Assembly: GCA_964057225.1 (NCBI GenBank)
Contig: OZ059897.1
Coordinates: forward strand, 3,844,001 to 3,908,000
Direction: 5' to 3'
From: Auanema rhodensis
Lineage: Eukaryota; Nematoda; Chromadorea; Rhabditida; Rhabditidae
Length of the DNA: 64,000 bases
The notes below the pieces were generated by a model that worked only from the letters and a program-made list of their open reading frames with translations, ran no database searches and was not told the DNA's origin. Made by a program: the position numbers and the translations under genes. Below are positions 1 to 11,232 of the stretch, one piece after another. Each line of letters opens with the position of its first letter. Within the stretch, counting starts at the first letter, position 1.

Positions 1-44
1 CATTGTAGTATAGTGCATTCGATGCGGATTTTTAAGCTGCGTTG

Positions 45-60
45 ATCTGTGTTATCAGAT
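45..60. other. Inverted repeat: ATCTG / CAGAT, 6-base loop
   Basis: ATCTG at 45-49 and CAGAT at 56-60 are exact reverse complements. The element is retained in almost all monomers. The ATCTCTG change in monomers 162, 173 and 182 shortens the arms. This is a weak structure on its own, listed because it is one of several dyads in the unit. Confidence 0.5.
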
Positions 61-86
61 TTGAGTTAACTTAAAAATGCACCGAG

Positions 87-100
87 ATATCAACTGATAT
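87..100. other. 14-bp dyad within the monomer (ATATCA-AC-TGATAT)
   Basis: Perfect six-base arms around a two-base centre. The left arm overlaps a GATATC hexamer at 86-91. The dyad is kept in most monomers. In monomers 53 and 56 only the centre changes (AC to TC). It is broken in the GAGTAAT forms of block B and in the CTCATA forms of monomers 166 and 168. Short dyads of this kind can be protein-binding sites; no function is shown here. Confidence 0.7.
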
Positions 101-228
101 AGGTTCACACATATATCCTCGATTTTCACCCTGAAGAAAAGATTTTTTCGTTGAAAAACATTGTCCATCGTCTTCGTCTTGAAAACAGGAATCTAAAAAC
201 ATCTACTTTTTGTGAAATTATTCAGAAA

Positions 229-246
229 TTTTTCGGGAAAATTTTT
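229..246. other. Near-palindromic AT-rich core around TTTTCGGGAAAA
   Basis: TTTTC and GAAAA flank a GG centre, with further imperfect symmetry into the A and T runs on either side. It lies in the near-invariant block 226-250. The only changes seen are TCGGAAAAA in monomers 50 and 54 and TTTGGG in monomer 20. A related TTTTTCG-GAAAA arrangement occurs about 85 bp upstream (near 143-158), which may be a trace of an older internal duplication. Confidence 0.5.
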
Positions 247-267
247 GTCAAAATGTTTTTGGAAGCA

Positions 268-295
268 ATGTTGAGTGTACATGGGAACTCAACAT
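268..295. other. Inverted repeat: 8-bp arms, 12-base loop
   Basis: ATGTTGAG at 268-275 is the exact reverse complement of CTCAACAT at 288-295. The loop contains the palindrome TGTACA. An overlapping alternative pairs AGTGTA (274-279) with TACACT (295-300), so two mutually exclusive foldbacks are possible. In R-type and related monomers A292 becomes G (CTCAGCAT), which breaks one base pair of the long stem (a G-U wobble in RNA) but leaves the alternative intact. Confidence 0.75.
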
Positions 296-3200
296 ACACT
301 AATGCATTATTTTTCAAACGATCATAACTAATTTTTGTATAGAGCGTTTCTCAATGTAGTATAGTGCATTCGATGCGGATTTTTAAGCTGCGTTGATCTG
401 TGTTATCAGATTTGGGTTAACTTAAAAATGCACCGAGATATCAACTGATATATGTTCACACTTATATCCTCGATTTTCACCCTGAAGAAATGATTTTTTC
501 GTTGAAAAACATTGTCCATCGTATTCGTCTTGAAAAAAGGAATCTAAAAACATTTACTTTTTGTGAAATTATTTAGAAATTTTTCGGGAAAATTTTTGTC
601 AAAATGTTTTTGGAAGCAATGTTGAGTGTACATGGGAACTCAACATACACTAATGCATTATTTTTCAAACGATCATAACTAATTTTTGTATAGAGCGTTT
701 CTCATTGTAGTATAGTGCATTCGATGCGGATTTTTAAGCTGCGTTGATCTGTGTTATCAGATTTGAGTTAACTTAAAAATGCACCGAGATATCAACTGAT
801 ATAGGTTCACACATATATCCTCGATTTTCACCCTGAAGAAAAGATTTTTTCGTTGAAAAACATTGTCCATCGTATTCGTCTTGAAAAAAGGAATCTAAAA
901 ACATCTACTTTTTGTGAAATTATTTAGAAATTTTTCGGGAAAATTTTTGTCAAAATGTTTTTGGAAGCAATGTTGAGTGTACATGGGAACTCAACATACA
1001 CTAATGCATTATTTTTCAAACGATCATAACTAATTTTTGTATAGAGCGTTTCTCATTGTAGTATAGTGCATTCGATGCGGATTTTTAAGCTGCGTTGATC
1101 TGTGTTATCAGATTTGAGTTAACTTAAAAATGCACCGAGATATCAACTGATATAGGTTCACACATATATCCTCGATTTTCACCCTGAAGAAAAGATTTTT
1201 TCGTTGAAAAACATTGTCCATCGTCTTCGTCTTGAAAACAGGAATCTAAAAACATCTACTTTTTGTGAAATTATTCAGAAATTTTTCGGGAAAATTTTTG
1301 TCAAAATGTTTTTGGAAGCAATGTTGAGTGTACATGGGAACTCAACATACACTAATGCATTATTTTTCAAACGATCATAACTAATTTTTGTATAGAGCGT
1401 TTCTCAATGTAGTATAGTGCATTCGATGCGGATTTTTAAGCTGCGTTGATCTGTGTTATCAGATTTGGGTTAACTTAAAAATGCACCGAGATATCAACTG
1501 ATATATGTTCACACTTATATCCTCGATTTTCACCCTGAAGAAATGATTTTTTCGTTGAAAAACATTGTCCATCGTATTCGTCTTGAAAAAAGGAATCTAA
1601 AAACATCTACTTTTTGTGAAATTATTTAGAAATTTTTCGGGAAAATTTTTGTCAAAATGTTTTTGGAAGCAATGTTGAGTGTACATGGGAACTCAACATA
1701 CACTAATGCATTATTTTTCAAACGATCATAACTAATTTTTGTATAGAGCGTTTCTCAATGTAGTATAGTGCATTCGATGCGGATTTTTAAGCTGCGTTGA
1801 TCTGTGTTATCAGATTTGGGTTAACTTAAAAATGCACCGAGATATCAACTGATATATGTTCACACTTATATCCTCGATTTTCACCCTGAAGAAATGATTT
1901 TTTCGTTGAAAAACATTGTCCATCGTATTCGTCTTGAAAAAAGGAATCTAAAAACATCTACTTTTTGTGAAATTATTTAGAAATTTTTCGGGAAAATTTT
2001 TGTCAAAATGTTTTTGGAAGCAATGTTGAGTGTACATGGGAACTCAACATACACTAATGCATTATTTTTCAAACGATCATAACTAATTTTTGTATAGAGC
2101 GTTTCTCATTGTAGTATAGTGCATTCGATGCGGATTTTTAAGCTGCGTTGATCTGTGTTATCAGATTTGAGTTAACTTAAAAATGCACCGAGATATCAAC
2201 TGATATAGGTTCACACTTATATCCTCGATTTTCACCCTGAAGAAATGATTTTTTCGTTAAAAAACATTGTCCATCGTATTCGTCTTGAAAAAAGGAATCT
2301 AAAAAAATCTACTTTTTGTGAAATTATTTAGAAATTTTTCGGGAAAATTTTTGTCAAAATGTTTTTGGAAGCAATGTTGAGTGTACATGGGAACTCAACA
2401 TACACTAATGCATTATTTTTCAAACGATCATAACTAATTTTTGTATAGAGCGTTTCTCATTGTAGTATAGTGCATTCGATGCGGATTTTTAAGCTGCGTT
2501 GATCTGTGTTATCAGATTTGAGTTAACTTAAAAATGCACCGAGATATCAACTGATATAGGTTCACACTTATATCCTCGATTTTCACCCTGAAGAAATGAT
2601 TTTTTCGTTGAAAAACATTGTCCATCGTATTCGTCTTGAAAAAAGGAATCTAAAAACATCTACTTTTTGTGAAATTATTTAGAAATTTTTCGGGAAAATT
2701 TTTGTCAAAATGTTTTTGGAAGCAATGTTGAGTGTACATGGGAACTCAACATACACTAATGCATTATTTTTCAAACGATCATAACTAATTTTTGTATAGA
2801 GCGTTTCTCAATGTAGTATAGTGCATTCGATGCGGATTTTTAAGCTGCGTTGATCTGTGTTATCAGATTTGAGTTAACTTAAAGATGCACCGAGATATCA
2901 ACTGATATATGTTCACACTTATATCCTCGATTTTCACCCTGAAGAAATGATTTTTTCGTTGAAAAACATTGTCCATCGTATTGGTCTTGAAAAAAGGAAT
3001 CTAAAAACATCTACTTTTTGTGAAATTATTTAGAAATTTTTCGGGAAAATTTTTGTCAAAATGTTTTTGGAAGCAATGTTGAGTGTAAATGGGAACTCAA
3101 CATACACTAATGCATTATTTTTCAAACGATCATAACTAATTTTTGTATAGAGCGTTTCTTATTGTAGTATAGTGCATTCGATGCGGATTTTTAAGCTGCG

Positions 3201-4914
3201 TTGATCTGTGTTATCAGATTTGAGTTAACTTAAAAATGCACCGAGATATCAACTGATATAGGTTCACACATATATCCTCGATTTTCACCCTGAAGAAAAG
3301 ATTTTTTCGTTGAAAAACATTGTCCATCGTCTTCGTCTTGAAAACAGGAATCTAAAAACATCTACTTTTTGTGAAATTATTCAGAAATTTTTCGGGAAAA
3401 TTTTTGTCAAAATGTTTTTGGAAGCAATGTTGAGTGTACATGGGAACTCAACATACACTAATGCATTATTTTTCAAACGATCATAACTAATTTTTGTATG
3501 GAGCGTTTCTCAATGTAGTATAGTGCATTCGATGCGGATTTTTAAGCTGCGTTGATCTGTGTTATCAGATTTGCGCTAGCTTAAAAATGCACCGAGTAAT
3601 CAACTGATATAGGTTCACACTTATATCCTCGATTTTCACCCTGAAGAATTAATTTTTTCGTTGAAAAACATTGTCCATCGTCTTTGCCTTGAAAAAAGAA
3701 ATCTAAAAACTCCTACTTTTTGTGAAATTATTTAGAAATTTTTCGGGAAAATTTTTGTCACAATGTTTTTGGAAGCAATGTTGAGTGTACATGGGAACTC
3801 AGCATACACTAATGCATTATTTTTCAAACGATCATAACTAATTTTTGTATGGAGCGTTTCTCAATGTAGTATAGTGCATTCGATGCGAATTTTTAAGCTG
3901 CGTTGATCTGTGTTATCAGATTTGAGTTAACTTAAAGATGCACCGAGTAATCAACTGATATAGGTTCACACTTATATCCTCGATTTTCACCCTGAAGAAT
4001 TAATTTTTTCGTTGAATAACATTGTCCATCGTCTTTGCCTTGAAAACAGAAATCTAAAAACTCCTACTTTTTGTGAAATTATTTAGAAATTTTTCGGGAA
4101 AATTTTTGTCACAATGTTTTTGGAAGCAATGTTGAGTGTACATGGGAACTCAGCATACACTAATGCATTATTTTTCAAACGATCATAACTAATTTTTGTA
4201 TAGAGCGTTTCTCAATGTAGTATAGTGCATTCGATGCGGATTTTTAAGCTGCGTTGATCTGTGTTATCAGATTTGAGTTAACTTAAAAATGCACCGAGAT
4301 ATCAACTGATATAGGTTCACACATATATCCTCGATTTTCACCCTGAAGAAAAGATTTTTTCGTTGAAAAACATTGTCCATCGTCTTCGTCTTGAAAACAG
4401 GAATCTAAAAACATCTACTTTTTGTGAAATTATTTAGAAATTTTTCGGGAAAATTTTTGTCAAAATGTTTTTGGAAGCAATGTTGAGTGTACATGGGAAC
4501 TCAACATACACTAATGCATTATTTTTCAAACGATCATAACTAATTTTTGTATGGAGCGTTTCTCAATGTAGTATAGTGCATTCGATGCGGATTTTTAAGC
4601 TGCGTTGATCTGTGTTATCAGATTTGCGCTAGCTTAAAAATGCACCGAGTAATCAACTGATATAGGTTCACACTTATATCCTCGATTTTCACCCTGAAGA
4701 ATTAATTTTTTCGTTGAATAACATTGTCCATCGTCTTTGCCTTGAAAAAAGAAATCTAAAAACTCCTACTTTTTGTGAAATTATTTAGAAATTTTTCGGG
4801 AAAATTTTTGTCACAATGTTTTTGGAAGCAATGTTGAGTGTACATGGGAACTCAGCATACACTAATGCATTATTTTTCAAACGATCATAACTAATTTTTG
4901 TATGGAGCGTTTCT

Positions 4915-7020
4915 CAATGTAGTATAGTGCATTCGATGCGAATTTTTAAGCTGCGTTGATCTGTGTTATCAGATTTGCGCTAGCTTAAAAATGCACCGAG
5001 TAATCAACTGATATAGGTTCACACTTATATCCTCGATTTTCACCCTGAAGAATTAATTTTTTCGTTGAATAACATTGTCCATCGTCTTTGCCTTGAAAAC
5101 AGAAATCTAAAAACTCCTACTTTTTGTGAAATTATTTAGAAATTTTTCGGGAAAATTTTTGTCACAATGTTTTTGGAAGCAATGTTGAGTGTACATGGGA
5201 ACTCAGCATACACTAATGCATTATTTTTCAAACGATCATAACTAATTTTCGTATAGAGCGTTTCTCAATGTAGTATAGTGCATTCGATGCGGATTTTTAA
5301 GCTGCGTCGATCTGTGTTATCAGATTTGAGTTAGCTTGAAAATGCACCGAGATATCAACTGATATATGTTCACACTTATATCCTCGATTTTCACCCTGAA
5401 GAATTAATTTTTTCGTTGAATAACATTGTCCATCGTCTTTGCCTTGAAAAAAGAAATCTAAAAACTCCTACTTTTTGTGAAATTAATTAGAAATTTTTCG
5501 GGAAAATTTTTGTCACAATGTTTTTGGAAGCAATGTTGAGTGTACATGGGAACTCAGCATACACTAATGCATTATTTTTCAAACGATCATAACTAATTTT
5601 TGTATAGAGCGTTTCTCAATGTAGTATAGTGCATTCGATGCGGATTTTTAAGCTGCGTTGATCTGTGTTATCAGATTTGAGTTAACTTAAAAATGCACCG
5701 AGATATCAACTGATATATGTTCACACTTATATCCTCGATTTTCACCCTGAAGAAATGATTTTTTTGTTGAAAAACATTGTCCATCGTATTCGTCTTGAAA
5801 AAAGGAATCTAAAAACATCTACTTTTTGTGAAATTATTTAGAAATTTTTCGGGAAAATTTTTGTCAAAATGTTTTTGGAAGCAATGTTGAGTGTACATGG
5901 GAACTCAGCATACACTAATGCATTATTTTTCAAACGATCATAACTAATTTTTGTATAGAGCGTTTCTCAATGTAGTATAGTGCATTCGATGCGGATTTTT
6001 AAGCTGCGTTGATCTGTGTTATCAGATTTGCGCTAGCTTAAAAATGCACCGAGTAATCAACTGATATAGGTTCACACTTATATCCTCGATTTTCACCCTG
6101 AAGAATTAATTTTTTCGTTGAATAACATTGTCCATCGTCTTTGCCTTGAAAAAAGAAATCTAAAAACATCTACTTTTTGTGAAATTATTTAGAAATTTTT
6201 CGGGAAAATTTTTGTCACAATGTTTTTGGAAGCAATGTTGAGTGTACATGGGAACTCAGCATACACTAATGCATTATTTTTCAAACGATCATAACTAATT
6301 TTTGTATTAAGCGTTTATCAATGTAGTATAGTGCATTCGATGCGGATTTTTAAGCTGCGTTGATCTGTGTTATCAGATTTGAGTTAACTTAAAAATGCAC
6401 CGAGATATCAACTGATATATGTTCACACTTATATCCTCGATTTTCACCCTGAAGAAATGATTTTTTTGTTGAAAAACATTGTCTATCGTATTCGTCTTGA
6501 AAAAAGGAATCTAAAAACATCTACTTTTTGTGAAATTATTTAGAAATTTTTCGGGAAAATTTTTGTCAAAATGTTTTTGGAAGCAATGTTGAGTGTACAT
6601 GGGAACTCAGCATACACTAATGCATTATTTTTCAAACGATCATAACTAATTTTTGTATAGAGCGTTTCTCAATGTAGTATAGTGCATTCGATGCGGATTT
6701 TTAAGCTGCGTTGATCTGTGTTATCAGATTTGCGCTAGCTTAAAAATGCACCGAGTAATCAACTGATATAGGTTCACACTTATATCCTCGATTTTCACCC
6801 TGAAGAATTAATTTTTTCGTTGAATAACATTGTCCATCGTCTTTGCCTTGAAAAAAGAAATCTAAAAACATCTACTTTTTGTGAAATTATTTAGAAATTT
6901 TTTGGGAAAATTTTTGTCACAATGTTTTTGGAAGCAATGTTGAGTGTACATGGGAACTCAGCATACACTAATGCATTATTTTTCAAACGATCATAACTAA
7001 TTTTTGTATTAAGCGTTTAT
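4915..7020. repeat. Six-monomer segment, first copy (monomers 15-20)
   Basis: Monomers 15-20 match monomers 25-30 (8425-10530) at a distance of exactly 3510 bp. Shared private variants include GCGAATTTTT near 24 in monomers 15 and 25, AATTAATTAG near 217 with TTAGCTTG near 66 in 16 and 26, and TTTGTTG near 147 in 17 and 27. The match weakens at monomer 20, whose tail is TATTAAG/TTTATC whereas monomer 30 ends TTTTCG/TATAGAG. Inside the segment, 5617-6318 and 6319-7020 are a tandem dimer (17-18 and 19-20). Confidence 0.8.
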
Positions 7021-8424
7021 CAATGTAGTATAGTGCATTCGATGCGGATTTTTAAGCTGCGTTGATCTGTGTTATCAGATTTGAGTTAACTTAAAAATGC
7101 ACCGAGTAATCAACTGATATAGGTTCACACTTATATCCTCGATTTTCACCCTGAAGAATTAATTTTTTCGTTGAATAACATTGTCCATCGTCTTTGCCTT
7201 GAAAAAAGAAATCTAAAAACTCCTACTTTTTGTGAAATTATTTAGAAATTTTTCGGGAAAATTTTTGTCACAATGTTTTTGGAAGCAATGTTGAGTGTAC
7301 ATGGGAACTCAGCATACACTAATGCATTATTTTTCAAACGATCATAACTAATTTTTGTATGGAGCGTTTCTCAATGTAGTATAGTGCATTCGATGCGAAT
7401 TTTTAAGCTGCGTTGATCTGTGTTATCAAATTTGCGCTAGCTTAAAAATGCACCGAGTAATCAACTGATATAGGTTCACACTTATATCCTCGATTTTCAC
7501 CCTGAAGAATTAATTTTTTCGTTGAATAACATTGTCCATCGTCTTTGCCTTGAAAACAGAAATCCAAAAACTCCTACTTTTTGTGAAATTATTTAGAAAT
7601 TTTTCGGGAAAATTTTTGTCACAATGTTTTTGGAAGCAATGTTGAGTGTACATGGGAACTCAGCATACACTAATGCATTATTTTTCAAACGATCATAACT
7701 AATTTTTGTATAGAGCGTTTCTCAATGTAGTATAGTGCATTCGATGCGGATTTTTAAGCTGCGTCGATCTGTGTTATCAGATTTGAGTTAACTTAAAAAT
7801 GCACCGAGATATCAACTGATATATGTTCACACTTATATCCTCGATTTTCACCCTGAAGAAATGATTTTTTTGTTGAAAAACATTGTCCATCGTATTCGTC
7901 TTGAAAAAAGGAATCTAAAAACATCTACTTTTTGTGAAATTATTTAGAAATTTTTCGGGAAAATTTTTGTCAAAATGTTTTTGGAAGCAATGTTGAGTGT
8001 ACATGGGAACTCAGCATACACTAATGCATTATTTTTCAAACGATCATAACTAATTTTTGTATAGAGCGTTTCTCAATGTAGTATAGTGCATTCGATGCCG
8101 ATTTTTAAGCTGCGTTGATCTGTGTTATCAGATTTGAGTTAACTTAAAAATGCACCGAGTAATCAACTGATATAGGTTCACACTTATATCCTCGATTTTC
8201 ACCCTGAAGAATTAATTTTTTCGTTGAATAACATTGTCCATCGTCTTTGCCTTGAAAAAAGAAATCTAAAAACTCCTACTTTTTGTGAAATTATTTAGAA
8301 ATTTTTCGGGAAAATTTTTGTCACAATGTTTTTGGAAGCAATGTTGAGTGTACATGGGAACTCAGCATACACTAATGCATTATTTTTCAAACGATCATAA
8401 CTAATTTTTGTATGGAGCGTTTCT

Positions 8425-10530
8425 CAATGTAGTATAGTGCATTCGATGCGAATTTTTAAGCTGCGTTGATCTGTGTTATCAGATTTGCGCTAGCTTAAAA
8501 ATGCACCGAGTAATCAACTGATATAGGTTCACACTTATATCCTCGATTTTCACCCTGAAGAATTAATTTTTTCGTTGAATAACATTGTCCATCGTCTTTG
8601 CCTTGAAAACAGAAATCTAAAAACTCCTACTTTTTGTGAAATTATTTAGAAATTTTTCGGGAAAATTTTTGTCACAATGTTTTTGGAAGCAATGTTGAGT
8701 GTACATGGGAACTCAGCATACACTAATGCATTATTTTTCAAACGATCATAACTAATTTTTGTATAGAGCGTTTCTCAATGTAGTATAGTGCATTCGATGC
8801 GGATTTTTAAGCTGCGTCGATCTGTGTTATCAGATTTGAGTTAGCTTGAAAATGCACCGAGATATCAACTGATATATGTTCACACTTATATCCTCGATTT
8901 TCACCCTGAAGAATTAATTTTTTCGTTGAATAACATTGTCCATCGTCTTTGCCTTGAAAAAAGAAATCTAAAAACTCCTACTTTTTGTGAAATTAATTAG
9001 AAATTTTTCGGGAAAATTTTTGTCACAATGTTTTTGGAAGCAATGTTGAGTGTACATGGGAACTCAGCATACACTAATGCATTATTTTTCAAACGATCAT
9101 AACTAATTTTTGTATAGAGCGTTTCTCAATGTAGTATAGTGCATTCGATGCGGATTTTTAAGCTGCGTTGATCTGTGTTATCAGATTTGAGTTAACTTAA
9201 AAATGCACCGAGATATCAACTGATATATGTTCACACTTATATCCTCGATTTTCACCCTGAAGAAATGATTTTTTTGTTGAAAAACATTGTCCATCGTATT
9301 CGTCTTGAAAAAAGGAATCTAAAAACATCTACTTTTTGTGAAATTATTTAGAAATTTTTCGGGAAAATTTTTGTCAAAATGTTTTTGGAAGCAATGTTGA
9401 GTGTACATGGGAACTCAGCATACACTAATGCATTATTTTTCAAACGATCATAACTAATTTTTGTATAGAGCGTTTCTCAATGTAGTATAGTGCATTCGAT
9501 GCCGATTTTTAAGCTGCGTTGATCTGTGTTATCAGATTTGCGCTAGCTTAAAAATGCACCGAGTAATCAACTGATATAGGTTCACACTTATATCCTCGAT
9601 TTTCACCCTGAAGAATTAATTTTTTCGTTGAATAACATTGTCCATCGTCTTTGCCTTGAAAAAAGAAATCTAAAAACATCTACTTTTTGTGAAATTATTT
9701 AGAAATTTTTCGGGAAAATTTTTGTCACAATGTTTTTGGAAGCAATGTTGAGTGTACATGGGAACTCAGCATACACTAATGCATTATTTTTCAAACGATC
9801 ATAACTAATTTTTGTATTAAGCGTTTATCAATGTAGTATAGTGCATTCGATGCGGATTTTTAAGCTGCGTTGATCTGTGTTATCAGATTTGAGTTAACTT
9901 AAAAATGCACCGAGATATCAACTGATATATGTTCACACTTATATCCTCGATTTTCACCCTGAAGAAATGATTTTTTTGTTGAAAAACATTGTCCATCGTA
10001 TTCGTCTTGAAAAAAGGAATCTAAAAACATCTACTTTTTGTGAAATTATTTAGAAATTTTTCGGGAAAATTTTTGTCAAAATGTTTTTGGAAGCAATGTT
10101 GAGTGTACATGGGAACTCAGCATACACTAATGCATTATTTTTCAAACGATCATAACTAATTTTTGTATAGAGCGTTTCTCAATGTAGTATAGTGCAGTCG
10201 ATGCGGATTTTTAAGCTGCGTTGATCTGTGTTATCAGATTTGCGCTAGCTTAAAAATGCACCGAGTAATCAACTGATATAGGTTCACACTTATATCCTCG
10301 ATTTTCACCCTGAAGAATTAATTTTTTCGTTGAATAACATTGTCCATCGTCTTTGCCTTGAAAAAAGAAATCTAAAAACATCTACTTTTTGTGAAATTAT
10401 TTAGAAATTTTTCGGGAAAATTTTTGTCACAATGTTTTTGGAAGCAATGTTGAGTGTACATGGGAACTCAGCATACACTAATGCATTATTTTTCAAAAGA
10501 TCATAACTAATTTTCGTATAGAGCGTTTCT
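8425..10530. repeat. Six-monomer segment, second copy (monomers 25-30)
   Basis: This is the counterpart of 4915-7020. Copy-specific changes are GATGCCG in monomer 28 near 9499, GCAGTCG in monomer 30 near 10196, and TTCAAAAGATC near 10494 within the otherwise near-invariant 296-330 block. The internal dimer (27-28 and 29-30) is retained. The intervening monomers 21-24 also duplicate at a spacing of three (21 like 24, 22 like 25), so 3-mer and 10-mer events overlap here. Confidence 0.75.
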
Positions 10531-10881
10531 CAATGTAGTATAGTGCTGTCGATGCGGATTTTTAAGCTGCGTTGATCTGTGTTATCAGATTTGAGTTAGC
10601 TTAAAAATGCACCGAGATATCAACTGATATATGTTCACGCTTATATCCTCGATTTTCACCCTGAAGAAATGATTTTTTCGTTGAATAACATTGTCCATCG
10701 TCTTCGTCTTGAAAAAAGGAATCTAAAAACATCTACTTTTTGTGAAATTATTTAGAAATTTTTCGGGAAAATTTTTGTCAAAATGTTTTTGGAAGCAATG
10801 TTGAGTGTACATGGGAACTCAACATACACTAATGCATTATTTTTCAAACGATTATAACTAATTTTTGTATTAAGCGTTTAT

Positions 10882-11232
10882 CAATGTAAAATAGTGCATT
10901 CGATGCGGATTTTTAAGTTGCGTCGATCTGTGTTATCAGATTTGCGCTAGCTTGAAAATGCACCGAGATATCAACTGATATAGGTTCACACTTATATCCT
11001 CGATTTTCACCCTGAAGAATTAATTTTTTCGTTGAATAACATTGTCCATCGTCTTTGCCTTGAAAAAAGGAATCTAAAAACATCTACTTTTTGTGAAATT
11101 ATTTAGAAATTTTTCGGGAAAATTTTTGTCACAATGTTTTTGGAAGCAATGTTGAGTGTACATGGGAACTCAGCATACACTAATGCATTATTTTTCAAAC
11201 GATCATAACTAATTTTTGTATAGAGCGTTTCT
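10882..11232. repeat. R-type monomer, exemplar (monomer 32)
   Basis: The R subfamily is defined by a linked set of variants: CGTCG at 40-44, GCGCTAGC at 63-70, TTGAAAA or TTAAAAA at 71-77, AGG at 101-103, CACACTTA, GAATTAA at 137-143, TTTGCC at 173-178, CACAAT at 249-254, AGCAT at 291-295 and TATAGAG at 338-344. The TTA at 139 removes the ATG and the fixed TAG near 223 remains, so R monomers have no long open frame. This copy has GTAAAATAG in place of GTAGTATAG near position 5 and AAGTTGCG near 34. The latter is shared with R monomers of the 7-mer HOR. Confidence 0.85.

Larger units (their letters stand above)
1..351. repeat. Monomer 1, used as coordinate reference for the satellite unit
   Basis: The start is arbitrary (first base of the window). 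Main variable sites, in monomer coordinates: 3 (T/A), 17-18 (AT or TG), 43 (T/C), 63-69 (TTAAC, TTAGC, TTATC or GCGCTAGC forms), 73-74, 87-89 (ATA or TAA), 102, 109, 111, 130-131, 139-141, 148-150, 156, 163-165, 172-178, 186-189, 202-203, 222-225, 252, 262, 277, 292, 336, 341-343 and 349. Blocks 103-108, 112-120, 204-221, 226-250 and 296-330 are nearly invariant. Monomer 1 carries AAG at 139, CAG at 223 and AACAGG near 184. Nearly the same form recurs at 1054-1404 and 3160-3510. Confidence 0.95.
1..3510. repeat. Block A: monomers 1-10, early subfamily
   Basis: Ten monomers that all carry CATTCG at 15-20, TTAAC near position 66-70, GAAAAAC (or a one-base variant) at 153-159, CAAAAT at 249-254 and AACAT at 291-295. 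None is of the R subfamily that dominates the next block. Two forms alternate irregularly. One has AAG at 139 and CACACATA at 106-113 (monomers 1, 3, 4, 10). The other has ATG at 139 and CACACTTA (monomers 2, 5-9). Monomers 2, 5 and 6 share GGGTTAAC near 63. Private changes include TATTGG near 171 and AAATGG near 280 in monomer 9 (2809-3159). No clear multi-monomer HOR is visible. Confidence 0.85.
3511..10530. repeat. Block B: monomers 11-30, R-subfamily-rich
   Basis: Fourteen of twenty monomers here are R-type: TTA instead of ATG at 139-141, TTTGCC near 173, CACAAT at 249-254 and AGCAT at 291-295. Many also carry GAGTAAT at 84-90 and CTCCTAC near 200, forms rare elsewhere. Non-R monomers between them (17, 19, 23, 27, 29) share TTTGTTG near 147 and TATTCG at 171. 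R-type monomers make up only about one in four or five in the rest of the window. The block shows duplications at spacings of 2, 3 and 10 monomers. Confidence 0.85.

Noticed and set aside
84-94. Indel at GAGATATC versus GAGTAATC
   Set aside because: Both forms have the same length and the downstream register does not shift, so I treat it as a local double change.
146-162. True CENP-B box
   Set aside because: Only the 5' half of the consensus matches; the CGGG portion is absent. Kept only as a low-interest observation.
3511-10530. A different satellite family or transposon inserted in block B
   Set aside because: The R monomers keep the same 351-bp register and align along their whole length with the other monomers; they are a diverged subfamily, not an insertion.
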